The notes beneath the pieces were generated by a model, which ran no database searches, was not told the origin of the DNA, and saw nothing but the letters and a program-made list of their open reading frames with translations. The position numbers and the translations under genes are program-made. A stretch of DNA of 64,000 nucleotides from Stieleria sp. JC731 (GTDB taxonomy: Bacteria > Planctomycetota > Planctomycetia > Pirellulales > Pirellulaceae), in NCBI RefSeq assembly GCF_020966635.1, contig NZ_JAJKFQ010000029.1, positions 62,001 to 126,000 of the forward strand, in the 5' to 3' direction. Of the stretch, positions 18,114 through 27,975 are shown in pieces. Position 1 is the stretch's first letter; the number at the start of each line of letters is the position of its first letter.

Positions 18114-20255
18114 ATGACCCAGATTGACTATCTCGTTGTCTTCACCTATTTCGTCGTCATGATCGCCATCGGTATTTGGGCGATGCGACGGGTCAAAGAC
18201 CAAGAAGACTACTTCATGGGAGGTCGGGGATTTGGCAAGCTGCTGCAGACCTTCGCCGCTTTCGGGGCTGGAACCGGCGCTCATGAACCGATCCAAGTCG
18301 GTCGCACCAGTTGGACAAGTGGTTTAAGCGGTGTTTGGTCAGCACTGATGTGGCTGTTCGTGACGCCTGTCTATTGGATCACCGCCGTTTGGTATCGGCG
18401 GATGCGTCACTTGACCCTCGGCGATTGGTTTGTCGAACGCTACCAATCGAAATCACTGGGGGCAGCGTATTCCGTCTTTGCGATCGTGTTTTACATGTTC
18501 TACCTATCGACGATGTTGTCGGCGATCGCGAAGTTTGCGGCGCCGTTGATGGGCGTCGAAACGGTTTTCGGGATGGATCTGAAATATGTATTGGTCCCTG
18601 GTTTAGCCGCAGTCGTCATCCTGTACGGAGTCTTAGGCGGACTGACAGCTGCCTATTGGACCGATCTGATCCAAGGCCTATTCATCATCTTGCTGAGCGT
18701 GATGCTGATCCCCTACGGACTTTGGGAATTGGTCAAGAAGTATGGCGATAGCGAAACACAAGGCATCATGGACGGGTTTGCCATTTTGCATCAACGTGTG
18801 TCTGCCGATTACTTCAACCTTTTCAATGGCCCCAGTGCAGGTGAGTTTCCGCTTCAATACATCCTGGCGTTGTCCGTGCTGGGCATGGTCGGCATCGTTG
18901 TGCAGCCTCACTTCATTGCCACCGGTGGTGGCTCGGCGAAAAGTGAAAATGAAGCTCGGATTGGCCTGGTTGTCGGAAACTTTTTAAAGCGGCTTTGCAC
19001 GGTCGGATGGGCAATCACGGCGTTGATCGCTTTGGCATTGCTGGCCGGCAATCCAGAACTGGTTCGAGACCCCGACTACGTTTGGGGCATTGGTGCAAAA
19101 GAGATCCTAGGGCCACTAAACCTGGGATTGGTCGGCCTGATGTTGGCATGCTTGATGGCCGCCATGATGAGCTCTGCCGATACCTACATGATCGTCAGCT
19201 CGGCTCTGATCACCCGAAACATCTACGTCGCCTACATCAATCCGAACGGGACCGAACGCGAAAATGTTCGTGTCGCAAGGCTGACGGGCTTGGGAATCAT
19301 CATTGGTGCGTCGTTTGTCGCCCTCACCATGGCGGACGTCTTTGCCCAATACTTGCTGGCACTTCAATTGCCGATCATTTTCGCCGCTCCCTTCTGGGTC
19401 GGAATGTACTGGCGCCGAGCCAACGCGACTGCGGTATGGATTACGGCTGCGTTCTCTTCGCTGTTTTTCTTTGTTCTCCCGATCGTGATTCCAATCGCGA
19501 TGCCTTCGCTGAAGACGGATGCAAAGTGGACAATTACAACCGATCGAATCACCAAAACAATCACGCGAGTCGCAACCGCAGCCGATGTCGCCAGACACGA
19601 GGCGTGGCAACAAGCTGTCGAGCAGACAAACGGTGATGAAGACGAAATTAAGAAACTCGGCCCCGAACCTCCAAAGGGAAATCTAGGCGAAGAGATCGAA
19701 GTCGTTTTGAAGTCGGGAGACAAATCGATCTTCTGGAGCGGTGGCGTTGCGCCACTCGACGGCAGCCCGACGTACGAAGAAGTCTCGGACATGACTCAAG
19801 GCGATATGCGGATCGTTTCCGAACGCCGCATAGGAGCACAACAAGGTTCGGGACAGTTTAACTTGGACCTTGTAGTTTATCGCTTGGTCGGGTTCGACTT
19901 TTCCAACGTGACCCAGGCGACGCTGGAAACGTTGCGCTTACCCACGCGAGTATTGCTACCGTTCCTGGTTCTGATCATTGCCAGTTACTTAACGCCCAAA
20001 GGTGACCCTCGGTTGCTCGATCGATACTTTGCGAAGATGAAGACTCAGGTGCATCCTGATCCTGAAACCGATCAAGCGAATCTGGAAGCGGCTTACCAGG
20101 ATCCGTCGAAACTGGAATCGCTGAAGCTGTTCCCCAACACGAATCTTGAAATCCAGAAACCACGTCCGTCTGACTTGATCGGATTCACCATTTCTGTGAT
20201 CGTCTGTTTTGTGATTATTGGGCTGCTGGTTTGGCTGGCGCAGATCGGGGCCTAG
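18114..20255 (+). CDS. Sodium:solute symporter (SSS family) with a large internal insert
   Basis: 713 residues, long for the SSS family, in which ~500-600 is common. The inner-membrane transporter core is clear: DYLVVFTYFVVMIAIGIWAMRR as TM1, then GGRGFGKLL, GAGTGAHEPIQVGRTSW and successive hydrophobic helices up to ~residue 460. A hydrophilic insert of ~145 residues (about 462-608) with no recognised domain precedes a further TM (LPTRVLLPFLVLIIASYL), a charged stretch and a final TM ending at the C-terminus. It would import a small solute with Na+; the substrate cannot be told from sequence. Neighbours give no clue, since a REP array follows directly. Confidence 0.85.
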   Translation: MTQIDYLVVFTYFVVMIAIGIWAMRRVKDQEDYFMGGRGFGKLLQTFAAFGAGTGAHEPIQVGRTSWTSGLSGVWSALMWLFVTPVYWITAVWYRRMRHLTLGDWFVERYQSKSLGAAYSVFAIVFYMFYLSTMLSAIAKFAAPLMGVETVFGMDLKYVLVPGLAAVVILYGVLGGLTAAYWTDLIQGLFIILLSVMLIPYGLWELVKKYGDSETQGIMDGFAILHQRVSADYFNLFNGPSAGEFPLQYILALSVLGMVGIVVQPHFIATGGGSAKSENEARIGLVVGNFLKRLCTVGWAITALIALALLAGNPELVRDPDYVWGIGAKEILGPLNLGLVGLMLACLMAAMMSSADTYMIVSSALITRNIYVAYINPNGTERENVRVARLTGLGIIIGASFVALTMADVFAQYLLALQLPIIFAAPFWVGMYWRRANATAVWITAAFSSLFFFVLPIVIPIAMPSLKTDAKWTITTDRITKTITRVATAADVARHEAWQQAVEQTNGDEDEIKKLGPEPPKGNLGEEIEVVLKSGDKSIFWSGGVAPLDGSPTYEEVSDMTQGDMRIVSERRIGAQQGSGQFNLDLVVYRLVGFDFSNVTQATLETLRLPTRVLLPFLVLIIASYLTPKGDPRLLDRYFAKMKTQVHPDPETDQANLEAAYQDPSKLESLKLFPNTNLEIQKPRPSDLIGFTISVIVCFVIIGLLVWLAQIGA

Positions 20256-20304
20256 CGGAACGGTGGAAGCCCACCGCACGTGTGTGGTTTTGATTGGGGG
20301 AATC

Positions 20305-20538
20305 AGCACGGCGGAGCGTGCTGGGTACTATGCAAAGTACCCGTCACAGTCCCTGTGACGCCGGGCGTTGGTTCTTTTCGGTTGCTGGTTGAGTGGTGAT
20401 TCGGCACGGCGGAGCGTGCCGGGTACTTTGTTGTGCTTAAAAGTACCCGTCACAGTCTTTGTGACGACAGGCTTGGTTTCCTCTCCGGGTCGGCACGGCG
20501 GAGCTTGCCGGATACTTTGGTGTGCTTTGAAGTAATAG
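20305..20538 (+). repeat. REP-like palindromic array (family 1)
   Basis: Three units lie at 20305-20359, 20402-20465 and, degenerate, at 20491-20538. Each full unit has three hairpins in a row: a GC-rich one with a GCGGAG loop (GCACG-GCGGAG-CGTGC), one with GGGTACT/AGTACCC arms, and one with GTCACA/TGTGAC arms. They lie between the symporter and the M41-type gene and could also terminate transcription. Confidence 0.8.
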
Positions 20539-20561
20539 CGAACGAGAAAGATACGGTTTCG

Positions 20562-21059
20562 ATGGTTGACGACGAAGAAACGATAACGGCCTATCACGAA
20601 GCGGGGCATGCGGTCATCGGATTTCTATTGGGTGGGCAGATCGAATCGGTCGGACTCTATGCCGAAGCGGATGAGTGGCTGCCAGAACGATTCGGAGACT
20701 GCCATGTGAATTGGGGACGAGTCGACGCGAATGCCAATGAACAGATCGAACGAGAAGTACTGACCGTCTTGGCAGGTCCCGTCGCAGAAATGATTTACAC
20801 ACAAGAAGAGATGCACCCCGCGGACAATCCGACTTGGGCCCACGATTGGAATCTGGCCGATCAACTGTGCCGCCGAATGCTTCCGGATCCCTACTCTAGA
20901 CAGACTTTCTTGACCGCAGCCTTGATGGTTCTACGCGACCAAATCTGGCGTGATCAATGCTGGGCCGCAATCGCGGCAGTCGCGGATGAACTTCTTGCGC
21001 ATGAATCGCTTGACGCGGATCAACTCTCCGAAACACTGCGTTTTTGGACCACCCGATAG
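20562..21059 (+). CDS. Stand-alone FtsH-type (M41) peptidase domain protein
   Basis: 165 residues. The ATG at 20562 is chosen because the frame upstream of it runs through the REP array. The zinc motif HEAGH (His12, Glu13, His16) in TAYHEAGHAVIGFLLGG matches the M41 metalloprotease of FtsH. A later HDWNLADQLCRRML segment could supply the third, acidic ligand, as in FtsH. The AAA+ ATPase and transmembrane segments of FtsH are absent, so it is a soluble single-domain form, somewhat shorter than the ~200-residue FtsH protease domain. Whether it is active without an ATPase partner is unknown. Similar short proteins occur in Planctomycetes; the substrate is not known. Confidence 0.75.
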   Translation: MVDDEETITAYHEAGHAVIGFLLGGQIESVGLYAEADEWLPERFGDCHVNWGRVDANANEQIEREVLTVLAGPVAEMIYTQEEMHPADNPTWAHDWNLADQLCRRMLPDPYSRQTFLTAALMVLRDQIWRDQCWAAIAAVADELLAHESLDADQLSETLRFWTTR

Positions 21060-21328
21060 AACCTTGCCCAATTTTCCTCGTCATCAGCTCTCTGCGATTG
21101 GTAGGGAGCCCGAGTGGTTAATTCACCACAAAAAACGCGACAGTGGGCGCTCGCAAAGCCAGTTTCGCGTATAACGAAGTCACTCCACGATAGACACCTT
21201 TGACCACAAGGCTATTCGGACACCCTGTTCGTTAGTCACGTCGATTCGCCTGACTAAAGTAAGCTGGCGATGATATCGACGAGTATTGCTTTTCAAGACG
21301 TCTCATCGAATGCTTCGGAGAACAGACC

Positions 21329-22294
21329 ATGGTTTGTCCTCATAAACGCGGCGGCTTTACTCTCGTCGAGTTGTTGGTTGTCATCGCGATCATTGGGATC
21401 CTGATCGCATTGCTTTTGCCCGCTGTCCAGGCGGCACGAGAAGCCGCTCGCATCATGCAATGTCAGAATCGAGTTAAACAGATCGCGCTGGCCTGTCACA
21501 ACTATGAATCGACCTTCAAAGAACTTCCTGGATACGGTGGGGAACGGGCCGGTTTCCTAATCACGCAACGTGACGGTCGCAGACGCAGCAATCTTGGAGG
21601 CGGAACTTGGATCACACAAAGCTTGCTCTATCTGGAACAAGACAGCCTGGGGAAATCGATCCAAAGCTTCGCGAGGTCACTACAAGTAACGCCGACCGAT
21701 CGAGTGCGTGAACTGGTCCGGGCAACGGTCAAGACATTTCATTGCCCGACACGTCGAGACGCAACGCCGTATCCATTGCTAGAACCGTATAGCAATCGCT
21801 ACGGAGAGTATGGGGCGCGGACCGACTACGCGATGAACGGTGGCCCGGCGATCATTGATACCGAAGCGGCCCCCAATTCGAACGAAGCCCCCGCGATTAA
21901 AATCACCAAAGACGGTGTCTGGGTACTGGGTAAACGCACTCGAATGAACCGAATCCTAGACGGACTGTCGAACACTTATCTGGTCGGCGAAAAGGCAATG
22001 GATTTGGGGAAACTTGTGACCGGTGACGGGTTCGGCGATCGATCACCGATCGCCGGATACCATGAAGTCCCCATTTCGTCTCACTCCTACGTTCGCTATG
22101 CCGCTCGATCGCCGAGAATGGATTCCTATGAGAACTGCCTGGAGTGTCATGACTTTGGTTCAACCCATGCGGCGGGTTGGAATGTCGCGTTTGCGGACGG
22201 GCATGTCGCATTGATGAACTACAGCTTGGACTTGGAAGTTCACCGCGCCCAAGCATCGGTCGACGGCAAAGAAATCATTCCGTACGAACACTAG
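21329..22294 (+). CDS. DUF1559 protein with type IV pilin-like N-terminus
   Basis: 321 residues. The N-terminus is a type II/IV pseudopilin-like prepilin leader: a short basic leader, then the G/F cleavage site and methylation helix [26 protein letters not shown]. The body is DUF1559, and the H-X9-DG C-terminal signature is present (HAAGWNVAFADGHVALMN, near residue 285). Members are abundant in Planctomycetes, are thought to be processed by prepilin peptidase and displayed or secreted, and have no established function. The two bases before its stop and the stop itself belong to the left inverted repeat of a MITE-like element, so the native C-terminus may have been altered. Confidence 0.92.
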   Translation: MVCPHKRGGFTLVELLVVIAIIGILIALLLPAVQAAREAARIMQCQNRVKQIALACHNYESTFKELPGYGGERAGFLITQRDGRRRSNLGGGTWITQSLLYLEQDSLGKSIQSFARSLQVTPTDRVRELVRATVKTFHCPTRRDATPYPLLEPYSNRYGEYGARTDYAMNGGPAIIDTEAAPNSNEAPAIKITKDGVWVLGKRTRMNRILDGLSNTYLVGEKAMDLGKLVTGDGFGDRSPIAGYHEVPISSHSYVRYAARSPRMDSYENCLECHDFGSTHAAGWNVAFADGHVALMNYSLDLEVHRAQASVDGKEIIPYEH

Positions 22295-22421
22295 TGCTTC
22301 GTTCCAACTCGATTTTAGGATGAGCCGTATGGCGTTAGCCATGGTTTCAGAGAAATAACCGGGGCTAACGCCCGTCGGCTGATGACCCGAACCCGTATTT
22401 TCATAGGGAACGAAGCACTAG
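22291..22421. mobile_element. MITE-like element with 15-bp perfect terminal inverted repeats
   Basis: A 131-bp element bounded by CTAGTGCTTCGTTCC (22291-22305) and its exact reverse complement (22407-22421). Internally a second inverted repeat (22331-22340 with 22363-22372, GGCGTTAGCC) extends with mismatches to 18 bp. It has no coding capacity. The left repeat contains the TAG stop of the DUF1559 gene. No clear target duplication is seen beyond the CTAG at both ends. Confidence 0.7.
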
Positions 22422-22611
22422 CATCACCAGCGAATACAGAGCTGGACAGATGATTCATGTTCGATCCAGACCATTCGGCTACCGACTTTCCCCTCCGCAG
22501 TGAAGAGTTCCAGACGCGTTGAGATTCTTGTTCACCGTCATCAATCTGATGGTGTATGCTGTGCCGTTTTCAGCGGAATATGGCAACTCAATCGACTGGG
22601 TTTAGAACTTC

Positions 22612-25600
22612 ATGCGTTCGTTTTATCGCCGAGAGCACGCAAGGTTGGCCGCGTGCTTGTCGTTCATTCTTTGTTTGACAAATTCATCGTTGGTGCAAAG
22701 CCAGACGATTGATGATCCAGACTTTCTGGTTCAAGGGGAGTACAGCGGCGAACGACGCAGCATGCAGGTCGTCGCAATCGGTGATGGCGAATTCGACATT
22801 ACAGTTTTCGAGGCTCCCATCGCCGAGCGCTTTTCGGCACTCGAAGCACCGCGAAAACTTGATGGCGATGAAGACGTTGTCGCCGAGCTTGCCGAGTCAC
22901 TTGAACTGAAGCGTGTCGAAAGAAAGCCGGCAACATTGGGAGCCCCACCACCACGCGGTGCGATCGTACTTTTTGACGGAACCAAAGAATCACTAAGTCG
23001 CTGGAAGAACGGCCAGTTGGACGACGACGGCCTTCTGAAACAGGGGACCGAGTCAATTGAAACCTTTGGCGACTATCGATTGCATCTTGAGTTCCGGACC
23101 CCATGGATGCCGGACAAATCCGGTCAGGCTCGGGGGAATAGTGGTGTTTATCACCAAGGCCGCTACGAGAACCAAATCCTCGACTCGTTTGGACTGGAAG
23201 GCGACAAAAACGAAACCGGTTCGATTTACGATATCAAGGCTCCGGATTTCAATGCCTGCCTTCCGCCAATGGCTTGGCAAACCTATGACGTCGATTTTAC
23301 GGCCGCGCGATTCGATGGCGATAAAAAAGTCGCCGATGCTCGGATGACAGTGCGTCTGAATGGTGTGACCGTCCAGAATGATGTCGCGGTTGGGAAAGCT
23401 ACCCGTGCCGCACCACTCGCCGAAGGTGCCGGTCCCGGGCCAATCTATTTGCAGGATCACGGCAACGAAGTTCGCTTCAAGAACATCTGGTTGGTACCAC
23501 GCGATCCAGAGCGTGAAGCCAACCGCCCGATCGTTCCTGGATTCGAACGATTCTTCACCGGTGGATCGCCCGACCCAAACGCCCTTGGCGGAGAGATGCT
23601 GATCAGCTCGCTGGCTTGTGCCGCTTGCCACCAAAACGAATCACATTCATTGCCAACCAAACGTGGTCCGAACCTAACTGACGTCGCTAGCCGACTTCGT
23701 CCCGACGCGTTGGTCTCGATGACCGCCAACCCACATCAAAGCAAAACGGGCACCAGTATGCCCGACCCATGGCCAAACGCGGACGCGGGTCAGCGAAATG
23801 CGAATGCCGCAGCGATCGCGAGTTTCCTACTGATCGAAAGCAATGACGATACCTGGATAGACCGTCCGTCCCGGCGATCGCAAATTCGCATCGGCGAATC
23901 GTTGTATCACTCCGTTGGTTGCGTCGCCTGCCATCAAGCATTCGACGATCGCAAGACCGCAACGAACACAACTATCCCACTTGGAGATGTCGCTTCGAAA
24001 TATACCGTCGATGCCTTGGCGAGTTTTTTAAACGATCCCCACAAGGTCCGAAGCGGTGGTCGAATGCCTTCTCTGGTAGGTTCCAAGGCCGACGCCTATT
24101 GCATCGCTTCGTATCTGACGCGTGAAGTTACCCAGCGTCGTCCTAAAGTCGAAATGCAACGCAGCTTTTATCGGGGGAAGTGGGAAAAACTGCCTGACTT
24201 CAAAACGCTGACACCCGAGTCCGTTGAAACCGTCACCCGCTGGGACGACAACAAATATTTCAGCCAAAACAACATCGGCTTGGTCTATGAAGCGAAGATT
24301 CAAATCCTTTCGGACAATACGTACGAGTTCTCCGTAACCAGCGATGATGGTGCTCGCCTGGTCATTGGTGAAAACGAAGTGGTCAATGATGGTGTCCATC
24401 CTGCGACGACCAAACGCGGCCGCTTCAACCTGAAAGCGGGAATTCACCCGGTTCGTGTCGAGTATTTCAATGCCGGAGGTGGTGGCGAGTTGGAAGTCCA
24501 TGTCAGCGATCCGACGATTGGACGTGTTCGCTTGGAAGAAATGCTCGCCAGTAGCGATGAAGCTCCTCGCAGCTTGGTCAAAGATCGATTTACCGTCGAT
24601 GAGTCTCTGGTCGAAACCGGCCGAACCTTGTTCCAGTCATCCGGCTGTGCGAACTGCCACCAGCTTAATTCGATTCCTTCGACGATGCTCGCGCCGACGT
24701 CGTTGGCCCAAGCAAATTTGGACGCCGGATGTTTGGCCGATGAGGTGCAATCTCCCGCTGTGAATTATTCGCTTAGCGATCGACAGCGTGCCGCAATTGT
24801 TGCGACGATCAAGCGGCAGCGTGACGATCAAGAATCCGAATCGAAGTTGGCGGATGCCGATCTGGTTCATCTCAATATGGCGACGATGAACTGCTACGCA
24901 TGCCATGTACGCGATGGCAAGGGCGGGCCGGAACCCTCACGCGATACCGCATTCCAGACCACGACGGTGGAAATGGGATGGGAAAGCCGGATGCCTCCAC
25001 CGCTCGACGGCGTCGGCGACAAGTTGCAATCCGAATACCTGCACAAGACGATCGCCAATGGAGCCAACGAGCGTCCCTACATGATGACACGAATGCCGGG
25101 GTTTGGAAAAGAAACGCTCAACCACTTGGCCGATGCCTTGGTCAAATTGGATGTCCAGCCCGAAGGCGAATTAACCGCGAGCGACATCGAAGAAACCATT
25201 CACGATGGTCGAAGCTTGGTCGGCGCCAGTGGCTTGGCCTGTATCAAATGCCATGCGTATGGTGGAGTCAAAGGCGGAGGGATCGGCGTCATCGACTTGG
25301 TTTCAATGCCGAAGCGATTGCGTTCGGAATGGTTTCACCGCTATTTGATGGATCCAATCAAGTACCGTCCTGGAACCCGGATGCCCAACAGCTTTCCTGA
25401 AGGCCGCAGTACTTACACGAAACTGTACCACGGCGATGCCGATCAACAGATCACCGCGATTTGGTCGTATTTGAAGGCAGGAAAATCGGCGCAGGAGCCA
25501 CTGGGACTGCGGGCCGGATCGATCCTGCTAACCGCAGGTCAACGACCGCTGATCTATCGCAACTTTTTCGAAGGCGTCTCCGGACGGGGCATTGCGGTCG

Positions 25601-26166
25601 GATATCCAGAAGGAATCAATCTAATTTGGGATGCAGAGCGTTTCGGATTAAACACCGTTTGGCGAGGCGCGTATATCGACGCGGCACGACACTGGACCGG
25701 GCGTGGCCAAGGACGAACAAGTCCCGTCGGTTCGGGAATCACCTCCTTGGAAACCGATACCCCGATCGCGATCGGAGATGACATTTCGATGAGTTGGCCG
25801 TCAGAAGATCCCCGTCAGTCAGGCTATCGGTTCAAAGGCTATCGATTGGACCAGGATGGGCGTCCTGTATTCCGCTATCAGATCGGTGAAGCAACCCTCG
25901 AAGATCATTTGCAGCCGATGACAGAATCTTCGGCCGTCCGCACACTAACGATTCGCTGGAACGCTGACGCTACGCCGCAGCAACTCATTTGGCGACCGGC
26001 AACCTCCGGCGATATTTCCACCGAAGGCGAGCAATTCAAAGTCGGATCGTTGACGATCGGGTTTGATTCACCGGCGCAGGTCGTCAATGCCGAAGGACGC
26101 CGTCAATTGCGACTGCTGCTGCCGGCACAACCGACCGTCACGGTAACGGAGGTTATTTCCTGGTGA
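22612..26166 (+). CDS. Exported DUF1080 / PA14 / five-haem cytochrome fusion
   Basis: 1184 residues with a signal peptide ([20 protein letters not shown]). A DUF1080 (3-keto-disaccharide hydrolase family, concanavalin-like) domain spans ~85-300, with [18 protein letters not shown] typical. Two cytochrome c modules follow with CAACH (336) and CVACH (437). Next comes a PA14 domain at ~515-650 ([34 protein letters not shown]), then three more haem motifs: CANCH (679), CYACH (761) and CIKCH (877). The C-terminal ~230 residues look beta-rich and carry no named domain. It probably binds or processes a carbohydrate and passes electrons in the periplasm. It overlaps the next gene by 4 nt. Domains are seen by motif; the electron-transfer role is inferred. 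Confidence 0.85.
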   Translation: MRSFYRREHARLAACLSFILCLTNSSLVQSQTIDDPDFLVQGEYSGERRSMQVVAIGDGEFDITVFEAPIAERFSALEAPRKLDGDEDVVAELAESLELKRVERKPATLGAPPPRGAIVLFDGTKESLSRWKNGQLDDDGLLKQGTESIETFGDYRLHLEFRTPWMPDKSGQARGNSGVYHQGRYENQILDSFGLEGDKNETGSIYDIKAPDFNACLPPMAWQTYDVDFTAARFDGDKKVADARMTVRLNGVTVQNDVAVGKATRAAPLAEGAGPGPIYLQDHGNEVRFKNIWLVPRDPEREANRPIVPGFERFFTGGSPDPNALGGEMLISSLACAACHQNESHSLPTKRGPNLTDVASRLRPDALVSMTANPHQSKTGTSMPDPWPNADAGQRNANAAAIASFLLIESNDDTWIDRPSRRSQIRIGESLYHSVGCVACHQAFDDRKTATNTTIPLGDVASKYTVDALASFLNDPHKVRSGGRMPSLVGSKADAYCIASYLTREVTQRRPKVEMQRSFYRGKWEKLPDFKTLTPESVETVTRWDDNKYFSQNNIGLVYEAKIQILSDNTYEFSVTSDDGARLVIGENEVVNDGVHPATTKRGRFNLKAGIHPVRVEYFNAGGGGELEVHVSDPTIGRVRLEEMLASSDEAPRSLVKDRFTVDESLVETGRTLFQSSGCANCHQLNSIPSTMLAPTSLAQANLDAGCLADEVQSPAVNYSLSDRQRAAIVATIKRQRDDQESESKLADADLVHLNMATMNCYACHVRDGKGGPEPSRDTAFQTTTVEMGWESRMPPPLDGVGDKLQSEYLHKTIANGANERPYMMTRMPGFGKETLNHLADALVKLDVQPEGELTASDIEETIHDGRSLVGASGLACIKCHAYGGVKGGGIGVIDLVSMPKRLRSEWFHRYLMDPIKYRPGTRMPNSFPEGRSTYTKLYHGDADQQITAIWSYLKAGKSAQEPLGLRAGSILLTAGQRPLIYRNFFEGVSGRGIAVGYPEGINLIWDAERFGLNTVWRGAYIDAARHWTGRGQGRTSPVGSGITSLETDTPIAIGDDISMSWPSEDPRQSGYRFKGYRLDQDGRPVFRYQIGEATLEDHLQPMTESSAVRTLTIRWNADATPQQLIWRPATSGDISTEGEQFKVGSLTIGFDSPAQVVNAEGRRQLRLLLPAQPTVTVTEVISW

Positions 26167-27704
26167 GACACTTCATTCAATTCCATTCATCAATGTCTAC
26201 GCTATCCATGCCCGCTTCTGCATTGTTGTCTGCTTCTGCATTGTTTTGGTTCCGCGTCAGCTTGGTGTTGACCCTTATCGTCGCTGCCAATCTGGCGAAT
26301 GCCCAATCGAAGGAATCGGAATACTACAAGATCACCACGTTCGAAACGCCGCTAGGTGAAGTCATCGAGGCAAGCGGATTCCAACTGATGCCAGATGGCA
26401 AAATGGCTGTCTGCAGCCGACGCGGTGATATTTTCTTGATCGACCGGCCGTTTGCCGATGAGGTAACGGCGGATCAGTTTTCGGTCTACACGCGTGGGCT
26501 TCACGAACCGCTCAGCCTTGGCCTTCGCGACGGTTGGCTCTATGCCACGCAGCGCTGCGAAGTCACTCGCATGAACGACCACGACGGCGACGGTTCCGCG
26601 GATGAGTTTGAAACCGTCGGCGATGGCTGGGGCGTCTCGGCGGACTACCACGAGTACGCGTTTGGATCAAAGCCAGATGCCGACGGAAACATCATCGTCA
26701 CGCTTTGCCTGACCGGTTCATTCAATAGCGATGTGCTGTATCGCGGCTGGGCCGTGAAAGTCACCGCCGATGGCCAAACCATTCCGTTTGCCAGTGGTGT
26801 GCGATCTCCCGGCGGAATCGGAGCGGACTCGAAAGGGCGTCTTTACTACACCGACAACCAAGGCCCATGGAACGGCACCTGTGGGATGAAACCTTTGATT
26901 GAGAATACCTTTGTCGGTCACCCTGGCGGTTTTCGCTGGTACGAACAAGCCGAATCGGTGATGGGACCCAAACCTGTTGAACCTGAAAGCGGTTCACGAA
27001 TTGTGACCGAGATGGAACGTGTCGAACAACTGGTCCCACCTACGGTGATGTTCCCTTACGGAAAGATGGGAAAGAGTGCTTCAGGAATCGCTTGTGATAC
27101 CACCGACGGAAAGTTTGGACCGTTTACGAACCAGCTGTTCGTTGCCGATCAATCCGCGAGCACGATCATGCGTGTCTATCTCGATGAATTCGAAGGCCAC
27201 GTCCAAGGTGTTTGCTTTCCGTTTCGATCGGGTTTCGCATCCGGAAATGTCGGCGTCGAAATGACTCCGCAAGGATCGCTCTTCGTCGGCGGAACCAATC
27301 GTGGCTGGGGAAGCGTCGGCAGCCGAGATTTTGCAGTCGAACGTTTGGATTGGACTGGCAAAACACCGTTCGAGATACTGGCGATGCGATTACAAAGCGA
27401 TGGCTTCGAACTGGAGTTTACCGAGCCCATTGATGTCCAAACCGCCGAAGACATTGAAAGCTACGATCTTAAAACGTACACGTACGAATATCGTTCGCAA
27501 TACGGCAGTCCCGAAGTCGACCACACCACCCCGACCATCAAATCGGCATCCGTCTCAGAAGATGGCATGCGAGTTCGCCTGGTTGTTGACGGGCTGCAGC
27601 GAGGGCATGTCCATGAGCTGATCAGCTCTGGCGTTCGCAATAAGTCAGGAAACGGATTGCTACACGAGCAAGCGTATTACACGCTGAACTACCTACGCGA
27701 TTGA
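26163..27704 (+). CDS. Secreted beta-propeller, sugar-dehydrogenase-like protein
   Basis: 513 residues from a GTG that overlaps the upstream stop (GTGA); an ATG at 26193 begins the signal peptide more directly and is a good alternative. The signal ends near ANLANAQ. The body resembles the planctomycete dehydrogenase-like / PQQ-sugar-dehydrogenase-type propeller: [61 protein letters not shown]-terminal ~100-residue beta domain follows. No haem motif is present; electrons would go to the five-haem partner encoded by the coupled upstream gene. Together they could oxidise a sugar (a keto-sugar, given DUF1080) and carry the electrons away. This pairing role is inference. Confidence 0.82.
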   Translation: MRHFIQFHSSMSTLSMPASALLSASALFWFRVSLVLTLIVAANLANAQSKESEYYKITTFETPLGEVIEASGFQLMPDGKMAVCSRRGDIFLIDRPFADEVTADQFSVYTRGLHEPLSLGLRDGWLYATQRCEVTRMNDHDGDGSADEFETVGDGWGVSADYHEYAFGSKPDADGNIIVTLCLTGSFNSDVLYRGWAVKVTADGQTIPFASGVRSPGGIGADSKGRLYYTDNQGPWNGTCGMKPLIENTFVGHPGGFRWYEQAESVMGPKPVEPESGSRIVTEMERVEQLVPPTVMFPYGKMGKSASGIACDTTDGKFGPFTNQLFVADQSASTIMRVYLDEFEGHVQGVCFPFRSGFASGNVGVEMTPQGSLFVGGTNRGWGSVGSRDFAVERLDWTGKTPFEILAMRLQSDGFELEFTEPIDVQTAEDIESYDLKTYTYEYRSQYGSPEVDHTTPTIKSASVSEDGMRVRLVVDGLQRGHVHELISSGVRNKSGNGLLHEQAYYTLNYLRD

Positions 27705-27715
27705 ACAGATCAATC

Positions 27716-27894
27716 CTTGTGACAAGGCTCCCGCCTTGTCACACAGTGTCTCGCCGGCTCCGCCGGCCCTCTCCCCAAAAGACACCAGGAAGCGAACGCC
27801 GATCTGCGCATCAACAAAACCGAATCTCACAGAACTTGTGACAAGGCTCCCGCCTTGTCACACAGTGTCTCGCCGGCTCCGCCGGCCCTCTCCC
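27716..27894 (+). repeat. REP-like palindromic repeats (RAYT-array family)
   Basis: Two nearly identical 60-bp copies (27716-27775 and 27835-27894), 119 bp apart. Each contains the hairpin TGACAAGGCTCCCGCCTTGTCA and a second one, GCCGGCTCCGCCGGC. The first palindrome is the same as one in the array next to the transposase gene at 47994. It lies between convergent genes and could terminate transcription. Confidence 0.85.
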
Positions 27895-27975
27895 ACAACA
27901 AGACCAAGAATCGACACTAATCTGTGCAGCAACGATACTGGATGCCGCACAAAGTCTCACCCGCTCCTCCGACTC

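Noticed and set aside
20433-20561. Upstream extension of the M41-type gene
   Set aside because: It runs through REP palindromes and has no conserved content; the HEAGH domain fits the ATG at 20562.
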